From contig CALSFV010000261.1 in assembly GCA_943737045.1 (NCBI GenBank), positions 186,001-250,000 on the forward strand: a stretch of DNA of 64,000 nt. Direction: 5' to 3'. Each line of letters starts with the position of its first letter. Position 1 is the first letter of the stretch. The notes beneath the pieces are model-generated. The model saw only the letters and a list, made by a program, of their open reading frames with translations, did no database searches and was not told the DNA's origin. The translations under genes and the position numbers were made by a program. Below, in pieces: positions 1 through 11,867 of the stretch. The stretch comes from Parapristionchus giblindavisi (taxonomy: Eukaryota > Nematoda > Chromadorea > Rhabditida > Diplogasteridae).

Positions 1-3000
1 ATATTGGCCGTACTGATCACTTTGAAATAGTTTCTCTTATTCAGAATTTTTCGCTCTTTCATTTGGTATATGACACGATAGGTTTCATTTTCATTTTGAT
101 ATTTCTCAAGTTATCTTGATCATATCAGAGTAAAAGCTACTTTTGTACTTCGGTCGTTATAGCAGCAGTAAAATATTACAGCTCGACATGACCTGAAGTG
201 TGTCTCATTCAGAATTTTTTCCTCTTTCACATAGTATATTACTCGATAAGTATCATTGACAATTAGACTTGTAACGAATTATTTTGTACCAAAAACAGAG
301 AGTATTGAAAGATAAATTTACATATTGGCCGTACTGACCACTTTGAAATAGTTTCCCTTATTCAGAATTTTTCGGTCTTTCATTTGGTATATGACACGAT
401 AGTTTTCATTTTCATTTTGATATTTCTCAAGTTATCTTGATCATATCAGAGTAAAAGCTACTTTTGTACTTCGGTCATTATAGCAGCAGTAAAATATGAC
501 AGCACGACATGACCTGAAGTGTGCCTCATTCAGAATTTTTTCCTCTTTCACATAGTATATTACTCGATAAGTATCATTGACAATTAGACTTGTAACGAAT
601 TATTTTGTACCAAAAACAGAGAGTATTGAAAGATAAATTTACATATTGGCCGTACTGATCACTTTGAAATAGTTTCTCTTATTCAGAATTTTTCGCTCTT
701 TCATTTGGTATATGACACGATAGGTTTCATTTTCATTTTGATATTTCTCAAGTTATCTTGATCATATCAGAGTAAAAGCTACTTTTGTACTTCGGTCATT
801 ATAGCAGCAGTAAAATATGACAGCTCGACATGACCTGAAGTGTGTCTCATTCAGAATTTTTTCCTCTTTCACATAGTATATTACTCGATAAGTATCATTG
901 ACAATTAGACTTGTAACCAATTATTTTGTACCAAAAACAGAGAGTATTGAAAGATAAATTTACATATTGGCCGTACTGATCACTTTGAAATAGTTTCTCT
1001 TATTCAGAATTTTTCGCTCTTTCATTTGGTATATGACACGATAGGTTTCATTTTCATTTTGATATTTCTCAAGTTATCTTGATCATATCAGAGTAAAAGC
1101 TACTTTTGTACTTCGGTCATTATAGCAGCAGTAAAATATGACAGCTCGACATGACATGAAGTGTGTCTCATTCAGAATTTTTTCCTCTTTCACATAGTAT
1201 ATTACTCGATAAGTATCATTGACAATTAGACTTGTAACCAATTATTTTGTACCAAAAACAGAGAGTATTGAAAGATAAATTTACATATTGGCCGTACTGA
1301 TTACTTTGAAATAGTTTCTCTTATTCAGAATTTTTCGCTCTTTCATTTGGTATATGACACGATAGGTTTCATTTTCATTTTGATATTTCTCAAGTTATCT
1401 TGATCATATCAGAGTAAAAGCTACTTTTGTACTTCGGTCATTATAGCAGCAGTAAAATATTACAGCTCGACATGACCTGAAGTGTGTCTCATTCAGAATT
1501 TTTTCCTCTTTCACATAGTATATTACTCGATAAGTATCATTGACAATTAGACTTGTAACGAATTATTTTGTACCAAAAACAGAGAGTATTGAAAGATAAA
1601 TTTACATATTGGCCGTACTGACCACTTTGAAATAGTTTCCCTTATTCAGAATTTTTCGCTCTTTCATTTGGCATATGACACGATAGGTTTCATTTTCACT
1701 TTGATATTTCTCAAGTTATCTTGATCATATCAGAGTAAAAGCTACTTTTGTACTTCGGTCATTATAGCAGCAGTAAAATATGACAGCTCGACATGACCTG
1801 AAGTGTGTCTCATTCAGAATTTTTTCCTCTTTCACATAGTATATTACTCGATAAGTATCATTGACAATTAGACTTGTACCGAATTATTTTGTACCAAAAA
1901 CAGAGAGTATTGAAAGATAAATTTGCATATTGGCCGTACTGACCACTTTGAAATAGTCTATCTTATTCAGAATTTTTCGCTCTTTCATTTGGTATATGAC
2001 ACGATAGGTTTCATTTTCATTTTCATATTTCTCAAGTTATCTTGATCATATCAGAGTAAAAGCTACTTTTGTACTTCGGTCATTATAGCAACAGTGAAAT
2101 ATTACAGCTCGACATGACCTGAAGTGTGTCTCATTCAGAATTTTTTCCTCTTTCACATAGTATATTACTCGATAAGTATCATTGACAATTAGACTTGTAA
2201 CGAATTATTTTGTACCAAAAACAGAGAGTATTGAAAGATAAATTTGCATATTGGCCGTACTGACCACTTTGAAATAGTTTCGCTTATTCAGAATTTTTCG
2301 CTCTTTCATTTGGTATATGACACGATAGGTTTCATTTTCATTTTCATATTTCTCAAGTTATCTTGATCATATCAGTGTAAAAGCTACTTTTGTACTTCGG
2401 TCATTATAGCAGCAGTAAAATATTACAGCTCGACATGACCTGAAGTGTGTCTCATTCAGAATTTTTTCCTCTTTCACATAGTATATCACTCGATAAGTAT
2501 CATTGACAATTAGACTTGTAACGAATTATTTTGTACCAAAAACAGAGAGTATTGAAAGATAAATTTACATATTGGCCGTACTGACCACTTTGAAATAGTT
2601 TCGCTTATTCAGAATTTTTCGCTCTTTCATTTGGTATATGACACGATAGGTTTCATTTTCATTTTCATATTTCTCAAGTTATCTTGATCATATCAGAGTA
2701 AAAGCTACTTTTGTACTTCGGTCATTATAGCAGCAGTAAAATATTACAGCTCGACATGACCTGAAGTGTGTCTCATTCAGAATTTTTTCCTCTTTCACAT
2801 AGTATATTACTCGATAAGTATCATTGACAATTAGACTTGTAACGAATTATTTTGTACCAAAAACAGAGAGTATTGAAAGATAAATTTGCATATTGGCCGT
2901 ACTGACCACTTTGAAATAGTCTATCTTATTCAGAATTTTTCGCTCTTTCATTTGGTATATGACACGATAGGTTTCATTTTCATTTTCATATTTCTCAAGT

Positions 3001-5058
3001 TATCTTGATCATATCAGAGTAAAAGCTACTTTTGTACTTCGGTCATTATAGCAGCAGTAAAATATTACAGCTCGACATGACCTGAAGTGTGTCTCATTCA
3101 GAATTTTTTCCTCTTTCACATTGTATATCACTCGATAAGTATCATTGACAATTAGACTTGTAACGAATATTTTGTACCAAAAATAGAGAGTATTGAAAGA
3201 TAAATTTGCATATTGGCCGTACTGACCACTTTGAAATAGTCTATCTTATTAAAAATTTTTCGCTCTTTCATTTGGTATATGACACGATAGGTTTCATTTT
3301 CATTTTCATATTTCTCAAGTTATCTTGATCATATCAGAGTAAAAGCTCCTTTGTACTTCGGTCATTATAGCAGCAGTAAAATATGACAGCTCGACATGAC
3401 CTGAAGTGTGTCTCATTCAGAATTTTTTCCTCTTTCACATAGTATATCACTCGATAAGTATCATTGACAATTTGACTTGTAACGAATATTTTGTACCAAA
3501 AATAGAGAGTATTGAAAGATAAATTTGCATATTGGCCGTACTGACCACTTTGAAATAGTCTATCTTATTAAAAATTTTTCGCTCTTTCATTTGGTATATG
3601 ACACGATAGGTTTCATTTTCATTTTCATATTTCTCAAGTTATCTTGATCATATCAGAGTAAAAGCTACTTTTGTACTTCGGTCATTATAGCAGCAGTAAA
3701 ATATTACAGCTCGACATGACCTGAAGTGTGTCTCATTCAGAATTTTTTCCTCTTTCACATAGTATATTACTCGATAAGTATCATTGACAATTAGACTTGT
3801 AACGAATTATTTTGTACCAAAAACAGAGAGTATTGAAAGATAAATTTACATATTGGCCGTACTGACCACTTTGAAATAGTTTATCTTATTCAGAATTTTT
3901 CGGTCTTTCATTTGGTATATGACACGATAGTTTTCATTTTCATTTTGATATTTCTCAAGTTATCTTGATCATATCAGAGTAAAAGCTACTTTTGTACTTC
4001 GGTCATTATAGCAGCAGTAAAATATGACAGCTCGACATGACCTGAAGTGTGTCTCATTCAGAATTTTTTCCTCTTTCACATAGTATATTACTCGATAAGT
4101 ATCATTGACAATTAGACTTGTAACGAATTATTTTGTACCAAAAACAGAGAGTATTGAAAGATAAATTTACATATTGGCCGTACTGATCACTTTGAAATAG
4201 TTTCTCTTATTCAGAATTTTTCGCTCTTTCATTTGGTATATGACACGATAGGTTTCATTTTCATTTTGATATTTCTCAAGTTATCTTGATCATATCAGAG
4301 TAAAAGCTACTTTTGTACTTCGGTCATTATAGCAGCAGTAAAATATTACAGCTCGACATGACCTGAAGTGTGTCTCATTCAGAATTTTTTCCTCTTTCAC
4401 ATAGTATATTACTCGATAAGTATCATTGACAATTAGACTTGTAACGAATTATTTTGTACCAAAAACAGAGAGTATTGAAAGATAAATTTACATATTGGCC
4501 GTACTGACCACTTTGAAATAGTTTCCCTTATTCAGAATTTTTCGGTCTTTCATTTGGTATATGACACGATAGTTTTCATTTTCATTTTGATATTTCTCAA
4601 GTTATCTTGATCATATCAGAGTAAAAGCTACTTTTGTACTTCGGTCATTATAGCAGCAGTAAAATATGACAGCTCGACATGACCTGAAGTGTGTCTCATT
4701 CAGAATTTTTTCCTCTTTCACATAGTATATTACTCGATAAGTATCATTGACAATTAGACTTGTAACGAATTATTTTGTACCAAAAACAGAGAGTATTGAA
4801 AGATAAATTTACATATTGGCCGTACTGATCACTTTGAAATAGTTTCTCTTATTCAGAATTTTTCGCTCTTTCATTTGGTATATGACACGATAGGTTTCAT
4901 TTTCATTTTGATATTTCTCAAGTTATCTTGATCATATCAGAGTAAAAGCTACTTTTGTACTTCGGTCATTATAGCAGCAGTAAAATATTACAGCTCGACA
5001 TGACCTGAAGTGTGTCTCATTCAGAATTTTTTCCTCTTTCACATAGTATATTACTCGA
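1..5058. repeat. 321-bp satellite array, left block
   Basis: About 15.8 head-to-tail copies of a 321-bp monomer; the phase marker atattggccgtactga recurs at 1, 322, 643 and so on. Copies differ by scattered substitutions and 1-2 bp indels. Variable sites include the bases after tttgaaa (tagtttctctt, tagtttccctt, tagtttcgctt, tagtctatctt), cgctc/cggtc, and cattttgat/cattttcat. The block stops in mid-monomer at the Helitron junction. No gene is seen inside. It is non-coding satellite, possibly heterochromatic. Confidence 0.98.
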
Positions 5059-5072
5059 CTAGGGGTAGCTTG

Positions 5073-5096
5073 TTACTAAGTTACTAAGTTACTAAG
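5073..5096. repeat. Three 8-bp direct repeats at the Helitron 3' end
   Basis: TTACTAAG occurs three times in a row (CTTAGTAA on the element's strand), starting 14 bp inside the CTAG terminus. Helitron 3' ends usually have a short hairpin about here; this element has iterated repeats instead. They may be a Rep recognition or stop site, but that is inference. Confidence 0.6.
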
Positions 5097-5110
5097 TTCC
5101 TGGTTTACAT

Positions 5111-5133
5111 TTCAAATAGTAAGGAATAAGTAA
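5111..5133. repeat. 23-bp repeat, subterminal copy (left)
   Basis: A 23-bp sequence (starts ttcaaatagtaagg, ends ataagtaa) is identical here and at the extreme right end of the Helitron (31332-31354), in direct orientation. The right copy ends exactly at the junction; this copy lies 52 bp inside the left end. The element is therefore terminally redundant in part. Confidence 0.8.
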
Positions 5134-5584
5134 TAAAAGTATACCAGATGAAAGAGTACTGATTTAATTTTTAAATAGTAATGGTTGGTAGAGTACGTTT
5201 CGCATCCGCAACGCGAGTCACAATTCACCAAACCATTCTGACTTACCGTAAACCTTGTCAACATTAACCTTATCTTTGTATTGAAACTAATATTTTATTT
5301 CAGCAAAGATAATACGACGTCGACGCAGACGAGTGACAGGTGACGGGTGGAGCAATCAAGAAAAAATATTTTATTGTTGTGATGCTTAGAGGATTTTGAA
5401 TATATTGTACACATACGACATGCGAATAATAAATCTTGTTGATTACTTTATCTTCTAATCAATACAAGTTGATATCTATAATTGTGATTGGATACTTAAA
5501 TAGCGACGAAAAATATATATAGAAATGAGTAAAAAGAATGATAGGGTGGGGTCAGGAGGGGGATAAGACTACTATGAATTCAGA

Positions 5585-5870
5585 CGCTTCTAAAGTATAC
5601 GTTGTGATGATAATATAATAGGTGATAAAACGAGGACATAGGAAATAGCATTATTGGGATGAAAACGAAATTGGAATGAAAAGGAAATAGGAATAATGAG
5701 AATAAGAGTGGATAAGGACTAACGTGAACGCTTCTAAAGTGTACGTTGTAAATATAATAGGTGCTAATAATAATAAAACGAGGACATAGGAAAAAGGAAT
5801 ACTGGAATAAAAGGAAATAGGAATAGTTTTAAGAAAACACTAAATGAATAGGTAACACTACATGATTATT
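5585..5870. repeat. Two imperfect copies of a ~144-bp unit downstream of the helicase gene
   Basis: The segment beginning cgcttctaaagt recurs at 5585 and 5729, with shared blocks such as aaaacgaggacatagg and aaaaggaaatagg. It is a diverged tandem duplication in the non-coding stretch between the Helitron 3' terminus and the stop codon of the DExH helicase gene. No other feature is seen in 5136-5974. Confidence 0.7.
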
Positions 5871-5974
5871 GATTGGGTTAGAAGTAGGATTGGAGTAGGA
5901 CATTAAATTGTAATGAATATAATAATATATGCTTGAGGATTACAATTATAAAACCAAAGTAATCCAGTAAACAT

Positions 5975-8900
5975 TCACTTCTTCTTATTAGGATGAGTGA
6001 AGTCGACAAAGTCATCGATTACATGTGGAGACACACTTCCATCTAAAAAAAAAGATTTGAAGGATTTTATGAAATAGGAAAAGAAGAGATTTTACTTACC
6101 TTCAATCTTATTGAAGTGAAGCTTTCCATAGAGATCATATCGATTATGAATGAATGCTCTGAGTGCTCTCGCTCGATTATGGCGACCACATAAGTAGTTC
6201 TCCAACATCTCCTTCTGTGCTCTGCGGAGCTTAGCGATGATCTTGAGGAGCTCCACGCTTTCGAAGCGGTACAATACATTAATGGTGTTAGTGTGAATGG
6301 TAAGCGTTCCAGACTCCAGATCTACGTAATCATAGTGGGATCCATACACATTTCCGTGTATCAGAAAGTGGGCGTAGTCAGTCTGATGAATGAAGGCCGT
6401 CAAGAAGTACTCGCTGTCGCTATGTTTGAATACATTTCTATATAAGGCGATAGAATGCTCGTCATTCTGAAATACGAAACAGTTGAGTTCATTAAAAGAT
6501 TTTTAAGAAGTGATTACTTGATTCCCAATAAAATATTAAAATAATAATAACATTGGAAAATATAGTTATTGAAATATACTTACCTTCTTGGCTCGTTCAC
6601 CTTGTATATAGCAGAAAGTCTGGCCATTGATTGACTTGTATGGAGGATCCACTTCGAAGTAGGAATGTACGGGTTGAGGTTGAAATGGTGCAAACGTTAG
6701 AAGTTTGTCTCCCATTCCCATGACAAGTACGACTGAAAAATTAAAAATGATGGTTTTGCAATTGCACTAAAACATTTCTTGCGGTTTAATTAATAGACTA
6801 TAACAGAAGAACGAGTTAATAGAGATGTAGAACTTACTATCAAGTAGACGAAGCGAATCCGGAGTGAGCAGGATAATGTTGTCTACTTCATCTTGTTCTG
6901 GATTGAAAACATCCTGAATGAAGCAACCAGATCTTGATGGTTCGAAGATTGCCCAGGGGTCTTGGCAAAGATCCAGACATCTCAGACCCGAAGTGATGCT
7001 ACAGAGATGTAGCCACACCTGAAAACATTAATATAAATATGGACATTTGATCCGTAACCCATCTGGGGGCCTTTGGAAGCTTATCCAGAATCTCATAAAC
7101 ATGATATTTGATGTCATCCATATTGGCGAGCAGACTGTAATGAATGTGTATTACATACAAATTTAAAAAAAAGTCCTTACTTCAATAAAAGTATACAGTA
7201 TACAACAATATCTGAGTGAGCATCGAGATTGAATTCTCTTGAGAATCTTGTGATTATGAAGTCTCTATCATCTCTACCAGGCTGGTCAACATGACCCGAG
7301 GGTCTCTTGGTAGCGGGATGATTGCCTCTATCGCTGGCAAGGAAGGCAACCACGGGACCAAGAACCTTGAAGAGCGAAGAGAAGGTTACCAGTAGGCAAT
7401 CCATCAGAGGCATAGACTTCATGGCGAAGAAATATGCTTGACCAATAGGGTCAATCAAACACAAATCAGGTCTCTTGAGACTACGGTAGAGCGGATTGAG
7501 GAATCCCTGAGTGATGCATTTTTATGTTTACAAATTCGAACAAATCATAGAAAAAAAGATAGTTACTTGGATTCCAGCTTCGACATATAATTCAACAACG
7601 CTCGGATAGTCCATCTCGAATAAGAGAGGCTGGTAGGTGTTGAGAAGCATTACCAGATGAGCCTAAGAATTAATACGATGATTATTGGACAAGCGAATAT
7701 TTATTATAATTAATAACAAAATGGACAAACAGTGTTATATCCTCGTTGAAGTATCAGCAATGTGTTATCGTTTTCCTCGATGAGTAAAGATGTGTGATGA
7801 CTATCCTTCGTAGTAGATTCCTGGAGAGATACGACCTACTCGTCCTTAAAACAACAGGCATTTTACATATTTGGATATAACAAATTTCTTGGGATGTGTA
7901 TGAAGTTAGAGTTATAACAATAAGTATTCAACTGAATAAATATAAATTATTTCATACTTTGTACCTTTTCTTTGCAATCGTTGATACTTGTCTTCCCAGA
8001 TGGGCACGAGTTCGCGTACACCAGTACGAAGGTGGCCAGAAGGGATCTTCACAACTCCCATGTCGACAATTCTGGAAACACCAAGCAGTGTGACACCGCT
8101 TTCAAGCACAGATGTGGAAAGAATCTGAAAATTTATTCCGTTTTATGAAATAATAAAACCAATAAAAAAGTGAATAATCAATATTTCGTACCACGCGGAT
8201 GTTCCTACGACCTGCATTCTGACGGAGAGCATGAATATCGCTGCGGTCGCTTCCAGTAATTCTGAAATTTAATTTGATACTGTTGTTATCTTAAAATTAT
8301 ATTACAACAATTATAACAATATACACTCACGCGCTCATCTTGAGGAACGGAGCATTATGTGCACCGTAGTTGTCCTTGGCTCTTCCGTAGATTGCAACCT
8401 TCAATGCAAGAGCGTCGGATGATCCGGATACAAATGTAAGCACTCCAGGGTCGTTGTATTGAAGATTCGAGCCGGACACTAATTGACGCATGTCAGGCTT
8501 CACAATTGAAAGAACCAACTCCTGGGCTCTTCTCCTTAAAATGTGATTATTGATTTAATAAAAGGTTGTTAAGAAAATTTTGTTACTTTAGCACTTGCAC
8601 ATTAGGTAATACATGTCCTGGAGGCGTTACAGTCTTTTCTGTAGCCAAGAGGAAGTTATCATTGATAAGTGCGTTGACTGGTTGATGTGCATTGTTCATT
8701 GCTTCAGCTGAGACATCATTACCGAGTGCAGGTCTGGAACAGTAAAACGTGTTACAAAATCGGGATCTAATGTGAAACAGCTATATTATATATACTTACA
8801 CTGTTGTAATGTTGTGTGGAGAAGATCCTCCCTCTGTTCGTAAGAACATGATATCAGGTGGATGCTCGAAGTAGCGTTTGAGACGGTTCACGAGTGGCTC

Positions 8901-10173
8901 GGATACCGACGCTGATAGTAGAATACATCGGCCGATACTTCCTACTATCAGCCTATTGCGAACGATACAGAGGATCTGGAAACAAAAAGAATTAGTTGCA
9001 AAATAAGTCAAGAACATGAACCCCCTGGGTTTTAAAACCGTATATTTTGACTAACGTTGATGACTTCTGGATTGAGCTGATGGATCTCGTCGAGGACGAC
9101 GTAGTGAAGGTAGCCAGGGCTGCTGAGCACCTGCAGAAAGTGTCGTTAAGTAATCGATATTAATTTGGGCATAGTACATGCCTGGTTGGCAAAGAAGTAT
9201 GTTGTACAGAGATACTGAGTTTGCTCATTGATATGATTCTTTTCTTCTCCAGCCATGTTCCTACTACTACAATAGTTGCCAACTCTCAATCGAGATACTC
9301 TATGCATTGGTTCACGAAGCTGAAACAAGACAAAAATAATTTTATAAGTTTGACAAGTTTATCGATCTATTTTATTATTGTATAAAAGTTGTTCGGAATG
9401 TTTGCTGATATATTGCACTTAAGTAACTAACAGTTTCTCCACATTGAATAGTCAGTTCTCCAGTTGGAAATATGTGAAGGCATTTGAAAGCTTTCCGTCT
9501 GTCAGAAGGAGGAAGCACACCAGGCGAATTGTGCTCGTAGTTAGCTGCTTTGAGCGTGATGGTGGCTACCTAAATTAAAGTGATGTAATAATAACTTATG
9601 TCGAAGAAATTGTCGATAATTAGTTGGTAGTTGGGATAATAGGATTAAATGAAACCCACAGTGATTGATTTTCCGGATCCCGTTGGAGCATCAATAAGAA
9701 GAACTAAATATTTCAGCGAGAGACCGATAAGTTCATCACAGGAGCGAGCTAAATTGCATTCGAATGGACATTGAAAATGCGAATTAATAGGCCAATTCGG
9801 TTGTTGAACTCTTGATGCAAATCGTCGAGGATGACTGAAATCGGAAATTGATTTACTGCAGTATGATAAGTAATTTAAATTTTGAGGAATAAACACACTT
9901 ATAATTCTCTCCGACTAATGGATGATCCCTGCCTGTTAAATGTCGATCTTCTTCTTCTACTCTGTTGAGAGCGGTTCGACAGAGAGCTGTAATTTCAAAT
10001 TAAATAAAGTAATAACGAGTAAATGAATAGTAGGTTAATGCGTAATCTCTGTTTACCGGTGATTTCTTCATCCTGGTCACTCCACACGTCTAACATGAGC
10101 GTGGGCATGATGAGAAAGGTCTCCGGATGACGTCGGAGAAAATAAGAAATCCAGACGACGTTGGATCCCTTCA
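5975..10173 (-). CDS. DExH-box SF2 helicase, Helitron cargo gene (5' end unresolved, one apparent frameshift)
   Basis: At least 19 exons are readable on the minus strand, about 950 residues. Motifs in order: Walker A APTGSGKS (9666-9689); DEIH in VVLDEIHQLNPE (DEIH codons 9080-9091); motif III LLSAS (8907-8921); motif V STSVLESGVTL (about 8075-8115); motif VI QRKGRVGR, split by the intron between 7965 and 7844. This set defines a superfamily 2 DExH NTPase; SF2 members unwind RNA or DNA. About 400 further residues (7731-5975) resemble nothing I recognise and end in a lysine tail. One intron appears to use a GC donor (9181-9180). In the exon 7844-7731 the frame carrying motif VI meets a TAG, while the downstream coding frame is shifted by one base, so this copy may be broken or contain a sequence error. 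The first visible exon starts at an acceptor (10173) with no convincing start exon upstream. ESGVTL in motif V recalls viral SF2 helicases as much as cellular DEAH ones; origin undecided. Confidence 0.8.
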
Positions 10174-10666
10174 CTGCTCACCAATTATTAAAAATAGCAA
10201 TAGTGATTAGTGTCGAATGCAGAGAATGGTATGCAAATCATGATGAATAATATGCAATAATGCCACGTCACATATGTAAAATTTAATTAATAAATGTTTG
10301 TATTAAACAGAATGAAAAATTTAATGAAACAATGGGCAAATTAAAGGAATGTTTAAATATCTTTGCCACGTGCTTTTCCACAATATTTGACTATCGACAT
10401 GATCGAAGGTACCAGATCATGTTGTTGACTAAATCTACACTACACACGGATGCAATTTGCAATGAAACATTATAAAGATAATCAGAACAATACAGATATT
10501 CAAAGCCGAAGTCAAACGACAGTTAGATAGGAACGACAATAGGTTTGAATGAGCAAGCATTTTATACCAAAAAAATTACAAATACAGGTTACACGAAACT
10601 TTAACACCAGTAGCGGTATACAATAGAGATAACAAACGACTTGAGGAAAACGTATATAATATCATC
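10174..10666. other. Gap between the 256-residue gene and the helicase gene
   Basis: This holds either a promoter or the missing first exon of the helicase gene. Short minus-strand openings with ATG exist, including one with a hydrophobic stretch starting near 10562, but none joins the 10173 acceptor in a way I can support. AT-rich, no repeat seen. Confidence 0.4.
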
Positions 10667-11867
10667 CTAAAAATTACGCTTATCACAGTATACATCCATT
10701 GGTGAATATCTTAAATTTTTTATTTCGGGATAATCTTCTTCTCCATCATATTTATCATCTTCCTTCGCTTTAGCTTGATTCAATTGGTGAACATGGATTG
10801 CGAGTCCAACTAAAGCAATCTCATAAAAATACGTAATTATTAATAAAATAGTATTATCTTCTCAAACTGATAAAAAATGAACTGATAAGCTTACAATTGG
10901 GTTCATACAAGACATATCCTATTACTTGTACAAAGGCTCCAGCAGTTCTGGGAGTATCTGTTTCATGAATTCCAACGAGTTTGATGATGAGATTGTTGTT
11001 GAACAAGAATGCTTGACCATGGGATACATTAGTGTGTAAGTAACCGCAAGTCTCTGTAATTATAGTTTTGCTACGAAGAAATGAATGAGTAAGGTGGTCT
11101 TGGGTTTTGATTTAATTCAAGTTATACTATTTTTGCATAATAAAAAGAAAACGAATAATGGAAAGAGGGTAAATTCTTACTGATTATTCGTCCACCAAGA
11201 TCCACTGTTCTCATTTGTGTAATATCAGGATAGTCAAAGAAAGAGAAAAGAATAATATTATCGATATAGATTAATTGGCCGTCGTCAGGTTGGATATCAG
11301 GTTCTAATGCAATCACATTAACCTTTAAGCCTGAAAATCAAATAGATCTATTAAGAGATGGTAGGTTACGTTGGGTAAAAATACCTTGAGTGTCCATTAT
11401 GACGTTGCCAGTGAAGTGAACTCCAGTCAAACGTGGAATTGTCAGTCTGCATTGCTCGTTGTTGATAACAATTCCCGTATACATATTGTGTCGTGGAGCA
11501 ACATTGTACGGTCTATCGATTACGATTCCACGACCTTTCTCGAAGTCGTAGAACAGTACGCCGTATCCATCTATAAAATGGTACTTTTTTTCCTTCCTAT
11601 CACATCAAAATACTGATATTCTTTCGATGAGCTGTTTGTTATATAAGCATAACTCTTACGAATATGTGTTCCTGCCCTGTGCAATGCGATTGCACTCACG
11701 GAATCGACTTCGATCGGATCGACTGTAGATAAATCAGCGTCAATTGATTTCCTGTAATTATTACGGTGACCATATAGCACTTATTCTCGGACATTAAAAC
11801 ATTACTATGGAGGTAGTAATACGCACCATGGTTCGAATGGAATTGCACGTTGACCTGCAGGGAGCAT
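10667..11867 (-). CDS. Unknown 256-residue protein, Helitron cargo
   Basis: Six exons join in phase: 11867-11827, 11751-11660, 11570-11385, 11330-11181, 11053-10895 and 10809-10667, giving 771 nt with stop. All introns are GT-AG with nematode-like acceptors. The chosen start gives MLPAGQRAIPFEPW; an in-frame TGA lies a few codons upstream, so this is the first usable ATG unless another exon precedes it. The protein looks rich in beta strands (GYGVLFYDFEKGRGIVI, GAFVQVIGYVLYE), has no membrane segment, and ends in a charged tail with an acidic KEDDKYDGEEDY stretch. I do not recognise the family. The intact frame over six exons argues that it is a real gene. It lies between RepHel and the DExH helicase on the same strand. 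An OB-fold or another beta-barrel is possible but unproven. Confidence 0.75.

Noticed and set aside
1..5058. Regularly spaced repeat resembling a CRISPR-like array
   Set aside because: The period is 321 bp with no unique spacers and no cas genes, in intron-rich eukaryotic DNA; it is satellite.
5975..10173. Firm assignment of the DExH helicase as an endogenous viral gene
   Set aside because: The motifs fit cellular DEAH as well as viral SF2 helicases, the gene has many introns, and no other viral protein is recognisable nearby.
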